From assembly GCF_030253575.1 (NCBI RefSeq), contig NC_080567.1:34315501-34379500 (forward strand): DNA of 64,000 nucleotides, written 5' to 3'. A program made the translations under genes and the position numbers. This document shows positions 56,837-64,000 of the stretch, piece by piece (within the stretch, counting starts at the first letter, position 1; the number at the start of each line of letters is the position of its first letter). The stretch comes from Rhododendron vialii. Its lineage: Eukaryota > Streptophyta > Magnoliopsida > Ericales > Ericaceae. The notes beneath the pieces were generated by a model that worked only from the letters and a program-made list of their open reading frames with translations, searched no databases and had not been told where the DNA came from.

Positions 56837-56859
56837 GGGGGAGGGGGAGGGGGAGAGGG
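56837..56859 (+). other. G-rich tract in the 5' UTR of the MADS-FG gene
   Basis: Three GGGGGA units followed by GAGGG on the plus strand, i.e. the template strand of the gene, between its TATA box and ATG. At least four G-runs of three or more fit a G-quadruplex pattern. Confidence 0.6.
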
Positions 56860-56914
56860 TAAAGAGAATGACAAGGTGGAGTTGTGCACTCTAAAACTGC
56901 TTGTGTTCAAGTGA

Positions 56915-56922
56915 TATTTATA
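56915..56922 (-). promoter_or_regulatory. TATA box of the MADS-FG gene
   Basis: TATAAATA on the minus strand, 115 bases before the ATG at 56800. Confidence 0.6.
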
Positions 56923-56999
56923 GAGTCATTTCGAAATTAGCTAGCGTTGTAAGCAAGTTACAATACACTATCAAGTTTGCGGGGGGCCGTACGCGCCTT

Positions 57000-58491
57000 T
57001 TTTTATTTAGATAACTCAGACGTCCGGGCCAGTAAGTGCCGTTATTCGTTGGAAATCTGCATATTTATGAGTGGCTAGTTATGGACAATTTGTTTTCTTT
57101 CCTATCTAATCTACATACGGAATTGAACATTCTTATGAGTTGGTTATTGTCCTGGTTGGGTGTTTTTGAAATGAGTTTGACTGATTATTGCTATGCATGC
57201 ACCAAGTTTGTATAGGCCTTATTGGGAATTTTGCCTTGTTATAGTAAGTTTTTTTATTCCAGTTTTTTGGATATAGTTCCGAAAGCCAGCCACTTACGCC
57301 ATAGGGCCACGAATAGAGGTTTTTCGAAAGTCCATTGTCTTCTGCCATTTTCTTTTGTTTTTTTAAACGACTACAAAGATTAAGCGAAACAATGGCGGCA
57401 AAAGTCACCCAAGACCACCGAAAAAAGACAACAAGATGCCAAGTAGGGTAAAAGCACAGTCGACAATGTTGAGAATTAAAAAATGTACATAAATTCTTTT
57501 AATAAATAAGCGGAACCTTAATTAGGACTCTAAACAGGGCCGCATTGGAGGGACCGCGCTTACGTGACATCATAAATGTGGTTAATTTTCCAGATTTAAG
57601 TCATATCTACGGAATTCAATGAAAACGCTCTTTGTGGAGTACTAGTATTTTGTCTAAATTAAGTTGCAAAATACAGTGTGTGGAATCTCTTAATTAAAAA
57701 ATGGCGATGGAGACTGTGTCCTAATTAATGGAGAAAGTTAAAATAAATGTGTGTAGATTTTGCTTTAAATGATTGTGGTGTTGGCAATATCTGGGAAATT
57801 AAACCACGTTCAATTTCGAAACGGTAGGCGAAATTAAAATCACGATACTACTAAACGTGGAAAAATCATCAATGTGTCTCGAACTAGTTTTATTAAAATC
57901 ACAATACTACGAGTTAATCGTGTTGAGCTTATCTCTATTGGGATAGTACGTACCCGTATATATATATCCGCGTGTATTTGGGTAGTGTTTCGAATTGACC
58001 GCATTATATGTTTTGAATTAGGCTTGTCTGCAGTCTATACGTGAACTGTCGGACAGTGTTTTTAACAGTTGAGATTTATAAAAAAAAATTCCCGGGAAAA
58101 AGTTTTATAAAGTTTGGATCATTTGATGCAAAGATGAACGGCTGAAATTAGACTGCATGGACTCTCTGTAGTCCAACTGCAAAGAATCCATCTCGTATAT
58201 TTTATGCACATGTAATATATACTGTATAGTTGCAATACTTGAAGTAGAGAAACAAAACAAATTGACATACTTCGATATACCGTAAGTAACCTTAGTTTTA
58301 ACACCAAGTTAACATGGTTAACATATTATGGACTCAAATTTTGTTTAATCAAATTAAAATTCAAACCATTTTTATTGAAGGAGAAAAAACTACACTTGGA
58401 TTGTTGTACTGGCTGACATTCCGCTTCAGGCCGGTACAAGCCAGTGTTTTGGCCGACATCGCAAGCTTAGTTTACTGTTTTGTTTCTAATA
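57000..58491. other. Intergenic, no gene seen
   Basis: AT-rich. A few short open frames without family resemblance. Nothing repetitive apart from an ATATATATAT run near 57956. Confidence 0.4.
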
Positions 58492-58499
58492 CTGGCTGG

Positions 58500-58800
58500 T
58501 AGGGGTGTGCAAAAAAACCAAGACCCGACGAACCCGACCCGACCCGAAGGGTTTCGGGCGGGGCCGAACATGTGGTTCGGTCGGGTACGGGTACAATTTT
58601 CCAAAAAAATCAGTTTTCGGTTCGGGGCTCGGGGTGCTGTTTTTTCTTACCCGACCCGACCAAACCCGACCGGACCCGACCAAAAAAATCGGTTACGCGG
58701 ACGGGTATCCCCCCCTCCTTCGGTTCGGGTTCCAAAAAAGTGGCACCCGTCGGGTCGGGTCGGGGCCGAACCCGCCCCGTCCGCCCCGTGCCCACCCCTA
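58500..58800. mobile_element. hAT-type MITE (ACCCGACCCGA-rich)
   Basis: 301 bp, ends TAGGGGTGTGCA and GCCCACCCCTA, flanked by a perfect 8-bp duplication CTGGCTGG (58492-58499 and 58801-58808). The interior is made of complementary CCCGACCCGAC and GTCGGGTCGGG runs and folds back on itself. It shares only the TAGGGGTG terminus and overall design with the elements at 4557 and 51841. Confidence 0.9.
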
Positions 58801-58826
58801 CTGGCTGGTAGCCTGGTACCGGACTG

Positions 58827-59650
58827 TTTTTTTTTTTTTTGCAACAACAAAAAGATTTCATTAATTTTTTAGAAAAATAACAAAGATTAAACGGATCTTG
58901 AGCATACTGACAAAAAACCACCCGAAAACCAACACCAAATGATGGCAAGAAGTCAATCAAACCAAAAAACCTAAAATCATTAAAACACCACAAGGGACAA
59001 GCCCGCAAACCAAAACCACCAAAACCACAAACGACTGCAGCAAAGGCAACCCATACTAAAGACTAGATAGAACAATTAAAACACAAACTACACCCACACC
59101 CGAAACACATAATACCAAATACTTCCAAACACACCCGAACCCCAAAAGAGACAAAAGGCGAACAAGATAGAAACCAAAGCAACAGAACTGCGCATTTAAA
59201 ACTCCAAAGAAAGGGAGGCATCTTCCCCGAGATCGTCATCATCCTCCAAATCAACATCAATCTCCAAATCATCAAGAGCGTTAATCCTTTCTGCTAAAAT
59301 TCGGCCGCCTGCATTTCGACAAAAGTCTAGCACCTAAATCCATCGTCTTACGAGCTTTCTTAAAAAGTAAAGAGTTTCTCAAAGAAGAAGGGATAGATCA
59401 TTTTATTTTTAAGCATAGATTTATCGGTCTTAACCCCAAAATCCGCTAGAAACTTTTTCTTCTTAATCTTCCTCTTTGACCTTCTCAATCTTCTTTCCAT
59501 TTTATGAATAGCCTTGAGGGAAGAACTCATGCCAATAATGTTATATCCACCCCTAGTCTGCTTACTATCCACATGGTTCCCAAAGTTGGAAGAAAGGGAA
59601 ACGTCCTCAGCAATCCCCACTCTGTTTCTTTTACTATAAATCCACACGAC
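58827..59650 (-). mobile_element. LINE-like remnant, minus strand
   Basis: The 3' end is a run of T's on the plus strand (58827-58840) preceded by ATTAATGAAATCTTTTTGTTG on the minus strand, like plant L1 tails. The upstream part has a 95-codon Lys/Arg-rich frame (MERRLRRSKRKIKKKKFLAD) that I do not recognise, and it may not belong to the same element. Left limit approximate. Confidence 0.4.
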
Positions 59651-59999
59651 CCTTTCTTTTGTTATGTATTTTCAGCAATCCCCACTCTGTCGAGATGCAA
59701 GAATGCCTTTTGTTGGGATGCTCCTTCCTTAATCTCTGTAATTTTTTTTTGAGATTGATAAAATTTCTTTTTTCGTTGTTTAAGGAAACTAAGAATATGA
59801 GATTAACCTCCGGATAGATTAGTGAATAGGAAGAACAGATGCGGAATTTATTAATTATCTTCAGAACCTTGGCTTTATAGAAATCTGATGGGGAAATTAA
59901 GGGAAATTCCAACGGTAAGACGATTTACACGGATTCCCATAAAATAGTTGCACTTTTGAGTTTCCTCTCGATGAGTATTTTGGTTGACATCTTGTCAAC

Positions 60000-60172
60000 T
60001 TTTCTTAGGCCCTAGGCAGCATACGATTGTGACTTGTGAGAGTATGAGAGTGCCAACTTATTTGAAACGTACTATGCTTTTTGACTTTGTGGTGATGTCT
60101 TTGTAGCTTTGGTCCTTTTAATCTTTGTATATTTTTTCAAAGATTAATAAATCCTTTTCTGTTATTCCCAAA
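60000..60172 (+). mobile_element. LINE 3' tail
   Basis: Ends TTTTTTCAAAGATTAATAAA followed by TCCTTTTCTGTTATTCCC and a few A's; resembles the tails at 53340-53398 and 58840-58880. No coding part. Confidence 0.4.
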
Positions 60173-60464
60173 AAACTGTCAATAGATGCAGTTTGGTCTA
60201 AAAAAAAGACAAAATTATTCTATAGTTTGGCCCATCCGACAAGAGATCCTGGCTCCGTCTCCGAGCAACATACGGAGTTAGTCATCACATTAGGTATAAG
60301 ACATGGTGGAACATGTCACGATAAACAATATTCATAATCTAATTCTCTAATTGGATCGTGATGAGTTAGCTAAAATCAATTTGGGTACATGCCCTAAAAG
60401 GGAGAAATCTACACTATAACTCTGCATCATTAAAAAAGTTATGATACCACAAGGGGTTTGACTG

Positions 60465-60700
60465 TACTTTTTTTTTAAACAGCAAAAAATTTCATTGATC
60501 TTTGAAGTTGTTAAAAAGATAATAAGACAAGGAGATAGGCATCATATGAATCATATTCTTAACAAAGCTAAAAACAATCCTATGCCTGGCCTGAAACCCA
60601 AACCCTCAATTGACAAGGAGCCAACTAAAAACACCCAAAAAAATGAGTCCACACCTAAAGGGTCGAAGCCCAGACCCACAAAAAAAAAAAAAAAAACCTA
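60465..60700 (-). mobile_element. LINE-like tail, minus strand
   Basis: A T run at 60469-60477 followed by CAGCAAAAAATTTCATTGATC (minus-strand GATCAATGAAATTTTTTGCTG), a plant L1-type end; the other side is bordered by a 17-A run (60680-60696). It may be two overlapping insertions. No coding part recognised. Confidence 0.35.
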
Positions 60701-61183
60701 ATCCCAGGTTTGACTGTACTTGAGAACATCGCGATTTCCAAAGACATCCATCATAAGTATGAGCACATGGTTTGTTTTTTTATAATTCAAATGTTCTGGT
60801 CAGTTTATACGCACTTCGACTGATTCTGTGAGAAAGTATATGCAAACGGTAAGTCGTAAATTATGTTAGAGAGTTGTAGTAGCGCATGAAAAACCAAATT
60901 ATTAATTACTAGGGTCTTTCCAATCATAACAGCAAGCATCACTCTCTGGATCCCAAGTACAGAAGAAGAGAAAAAATACACACAAATACAAGACTCTTGA
61001 GGACTGTGACTACTAGTACTAGAACAAAAACAAAGCGATAACGGAAAGATGAAGCTAGAGTTGCGGCAAAAGCCCGCAACCAAACAACCCAAACAACAAC
61101 AACAACAAAATATAAATGACAAAACGCGAATTAAATGGGGAGAGGAGAGATGCTTTTAATTCCATCTATCCGATCCGAGAAAC

Positions 61184-61621
61184 TCAGGAGCTTGGACCCG
61201 CCCCGTGATGATCAAATGGAGAACGATTTGGCACGGCCAGCTTCTTCTCGATCTGATCCAATCTGTTCTCCACTTTCTCCCTCATCTCCACCAGCAATTG
61301 TATCGACTCCTCAAGCTGTCCCACGCTAAGCTCCTCAGGCGGAACTGTCAACAAGGAATACTTCTTGTTGTCGGCCTCCATTGATTCCTGACTTTCTTGA
61401 CATCTCTTCCTTTCAATTTCCACCGCACTTGTCATCGCCGCGATCTTCTTCTTTAGCTCATCAATGTGATTTTGCTCTCCGGCCTGGTTGCAAAGGCCGA
61501 TGTCATGCTCTCTGGGAACACCAAATCGGCGTTTCAGGAAAGTTAATTGTGATTTACTCGCATTCTTTACTATCACCAACATAACTTTTCGGCCATCCAA
61601 ATGTATATTTTTCTTATCCAT
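61184..61621 (-). CDS. Miniature MADS-derived protein, paralogue of 53689-54087
   Basis: 145 residues from the ATG at 61621, chosen because it starts MDKKN as in the paralogue; an in-frame ATG 27 bases upstream exists. Reduced MADS start (VIVKNASKSQLTFLKRRFGV), a short unmatched PREHDIGLC segment, then NQAGEQNHIDELKKKI and the coiled coil (AVEIERKRCQESQE; PPEELSVGQLEESIQLLVEM) and the same carboxy end GAGPSS. It lacks the MADS beta-strand region like its paralogue. The two differ at about half of positions, so both have stayed open through considerable divergence, which suggests constraint. TATAAATA lies 75 bases upstream. It lies next to a second MADS-FG gene, repeating the order at 53.7-56.8 kb. 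Confidence 0.7.
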   Translation of the reverse strand: MDKKNIHLDGRKVMLVIVKNASKSQLTFLKRRFGVPREHDIGLCNQAGEQNHIDELKKKIAAMTSAVEIERKRCQESQESMEADNKKYSLLTVPPEELSVGQLEESIQLLVEMREKVENRLDQIEKKLAVPNRSPFDHHGAGPSS

Positions 61622-61695
61622 GGAAAAATAAATAAAATCTCCTACCAAGCAAGAGTGGTTCCAAGGAGGTGTGTGTCCTTTGAAAAATGGAGGAC

Positions 61696-61703
61696 TATTT
61701 ATA
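61696..61703 (-). promoter_or_regulatory. TATA box of the miniature MADS gene at 61184-61621
   Basis: TATAAATA on the minus strand within AAACCCCTATAAATAG, matching the paralogous promoter at 54163-54170 in sequence and distance. Confidence 0.65.
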
Positions 61704-61749
61704 GGGGTTTCTCCTTGCTTTCCAGGCCAAAATATTTATTAATCATTTA

Positions 61750-62601
61750 CCTATTATGCTGAGTAAGAATAGATTTTATAAATCTGGGTAAATTTAATTC
61801 GTAACTATCTTTGGAGATTTTTCAAAATCTCATGTATTTTGGTAATATAACTAGGTTATGAGCTGGAAGAATTTAATGCGGTATGTTAAAACGGTTCGAG
61901 TCTCACAGGTGATGAGAAAATTATAAGCAGACTTCTAGACAGATTTCAAAGGATTTTTCATTTCTAACTGTAAGTAAGAAAATTAATGATAACGAGGGTA
62001 ACAAGGTAATTTTAATTTCTGTTTTCTTTTAAGAAGAGAAAAATGAGAGTGGAAAAAAGGAAAAGAGAGGACAAATTAACGCCTCCACCTGCGATAATCT
62101 GAACTATCTAGAACGTTTAGTCGGGCGGTACGTATATGCCAATCTAGTTTGGATGTACTTTCTTTGATGATGATGTTGTTGTTCCCTATCTCTATAATTG
62201 ATCTATTATATCGGTTACTCAAGTTAATAGTAGAAGAATCGAAATGAAGAAATAACAACAATACGACAAACGAATTAAAAGTAACGAATGACGAAAAACA
62301 AATTCGGATACATATACATATAATATCTTTACTTTCACGGGATTTCTAATCGGTTCACTTAGAATTACTTCCAAAAATCTTGTATTTGGAATGAATGATC
62401 AAATAACAACAGGAAAGAAACAAATTACGAAATGACACGACGGGAATACGACCAAAAAGAAACGATAAGAGTCTATTGCTTCATGCGATCGACATCTAGG
62501 TTGTCCACGAAAAAACAAAAGCTGTGCTGCTGAGCAAAAAAACAAAAACAAAAGCTGTGTATAAGGAAACTACCGCTAATAAATCAGCGCAACTTAGATA
62601 A
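61750..62601. other. Intergenic of the second MADS cassette
   Basis: No gene. Upstream sequence of the miniature gene up to about 61870 is shared with 54180-54310; the rest is AT-rich and unremarkable. Confidence 0.4.
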
Positions 62602-63914
62602 TCACTGAGACCCGCGACCAGTGCCACGGTTAGACCCACGACCACGGCCACGGCTAGGCCCAGGTGGTCGCCCACGTCCACGGCCACGGCCAGATGGATT
62701 CGGCTCTACATGCAAAGCACCACCACCGCCTTGGCCGGATGGACTCGGCCCTATGTGCAAAACACCACCACCACCATGGCCGGATGGACTCGGCCCTATT
62801 TGCAAAGCGCCACCACGGCCGGATGGACTCGGCCCTATATGCAAATCACCATCACTTCCACGGTCAGATGAACTCGGCCCTCTTTGCAAAGCACGGCCAC
62901 GGCTACGGCCGGATGGACTCAGCCTAATACCAGCACGGCCACGGCCCCTGCCCCTGCCCCGGCCCCGGCCCCTGCCACGGCCAAGGCCAAAAGAACTTGG
63001 TCTCGGAGGAAATGGCAAAGCACCACCGCTTCCAAAAGAACTCGGTCCCGGAGGAAATGGCAAAGCACCACCGCTTCCAAAAGAACTCGGTACCGGAGGA
63101 AATGGCAAAGCACCACCTTGTCCAAAAGAACTCGTCCCCGGAGGAAATGAACTTGATTCGCCAGGAAATGGTGGCAAAGCACCACTGAAGCTGCTGCTGC
63201 CGCCTCCAACGGAACTGGACCATGTAGGAAATGGCAAAGCACCAGCACCACTACTACTGCTACTTCCAGCAGAATAGGACCATGCAGGAAATGGCAAAGC
63301 ACCGCCACCTCCAGAACTCGAACCTGCCGAAAACATCGGTCCTGAAGAGAACGGCAAAGCACCACCAACACCACCTACAAAATAATTCAGCCCTGTTGAA
63401 AATGCTGGATCAACACCGCCACCAACACCTCCGTGAGAAGTCGACCCATCGACAAACTGCGAAAAACCACTGCCACCTTCTCCCATAGAACTTGGACCAG
63501 GGGGAAAAGATGGAAAAACATTGTTACCACCTCCTCCGAAGGAACCGGACGCTGCGAGAAAATGAAAAAATTTGTAGTGTTACGTACGTGAATTTAAATT
63601 TTTGAAGACGAAAGTAGAATAGAACTACTTTGTAGTAAACCTAAAATATATACGTGCATGTTGTGATTCATGCATGTCTAATTAACTAGAAATTTCCTAA
63701 AAAGTGAATAGTAATTAATTATCATGTAATACAAGCACCTCCAGCAGCACCACCTCCTCCAAAAGAACTCGAACCTGCGATAAATAGGGAGATTTTAGTA
63801 ATTATCTGCATTCAAATATTCATGTATGTAATTAAAAATTGCAAATTAAAGAGTGAAGAATTGATAATCATGAAGCAAAAATACCTCGACCTCCGCCTCC
63901 AAAAGAACTTGGCC
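62602..63914 (-). CDS. 3' exons of a second MADS-FG type gene, with RG repeats (runs off the window)
   Basis: Three exons seen: 63914-63885 (30 bp), 63774-63739 (36 bp), 63551-62602 (last, 316 codons), all bordered by GT-AG and all phase 1. The microexons encode PSSFGGGGR and SSSFGGGGAAG, the same motif as the microexon of the gene at 55189-56800. The last exon encodes repeats of about 15 residues (GALPFPPGPSSFGSG and variants, three almost identical in a row), then an RG run (GLGRGRGRGRG...), IGPSPSGRGGALQ-type repeats and a final RGRGRGSNRGTGRGSQ. No MADS domain is in the window; from paralogy it should lie beyond 64000. Amino acids are nearly all G, S, P, F, R, A, so the tail is disordered. 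Confidence 0.7.
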
Positions 63915-64000
63915 CTGCGTGACATGGAAAAAATAATTCAGGAATTGAATAAATTCAAATATTTAACACAAGTGTGGTACTTCTCATATGCCTACAATAT

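Noticed and set aside
58480-58872. Overlapping Pro/Arg/Gly-rich frames on both strands
   Set aside because: They lie in the self-complementary CCCGACC core of the hAT MITE at 58500-58800.
62621-63374. Long Pro/Arg-rich and His-rich plus-strand frames opposite the second MADS-FG tail
   Set aside because: The repeat is open in several frames because of its 45-bp period; only the minus-strand phase-1 frame joins splice sites and matches the paralogous gene.

Overview
The window is nuclear DNA of a eudicot plant. The evidence is GT-AG introns in host genes, plant-only families (PR-1, XTH, DUF1005, AGL62-like type I MADS), Ty1/copia and L1-type retroelements, tRNA-derived SINEs, and many MITEs, all in AT-rich intergenic DNA. 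I cannot fix the order from sequence alone.

Layout. 1-10 kb: a PR-1 defence-gene cluster made by triplication of a segment. The middle copy (5358-5855) is intact. The left copy (1068-1441) has lost its 5' end and its frame. The right copy (8216-9628) is split by a probable solo LTR that carries a foldback MITE. 10.8-13.4 kb: a four-exon XTH gene (minus). 15-17 kb: repeats and a possible 5' leader. 17.3-22.8 kb: a young Ty1/copia element (minus), lying just upstream of, and probably inside the 5'-UTR intron of, the GPI mannosyltransferase I (PIG-M/PNT1) gene at 23.0-26.7 kb (plus). 30.1-31.5 kb: a very acidic single-pass membrane protein. 35.5-37.5 kb: a DUF1005 gene (minus). 37.6-41.5 kb: non-coding DNA with microsatellites and Stowaway MITEs. 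41.6-48.1 kb: an L1-type LINE fragment interrupted by a second Ty1/copia element.

From 33 kb to the right edge there are six type I MADS-box genes, all on the minus strand. Two are AGL62-like paralogues (33254-33910 intact; 48483-49007 decaying). To their right is a two-gene cassette that occurs twice, about 7.4-7.5 kb apart. Each cassette has a miniature MADS gene lacking most of the MADS core (53689-54087; 61184-61621). Each also has a MADS-type gene whose C-terminus is spliced through 24-36 bp microexons into a long Phe-Gly/Gly-Ser repeat tail (55189-56800; 62602 to beyond the window). The second tail also carries RG repeats. This MADS-FG architecture is the most unusual thing here. It suggests AGL62-like regulators with a large disordered tail, possibly accompanied by microProtein-like partners.

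The rest is a record of recent transposition: three hAT-type MITEs with perfect 8-bp duplications (two nearly identical), two foldback MITEs with internal tandem repeats, Mutator-like foldbacks, several Stowaways, SINEs and LINE tails. Exon boundaries were found by eye from splice signals and family alignment from memory; no search or alignment program was run.
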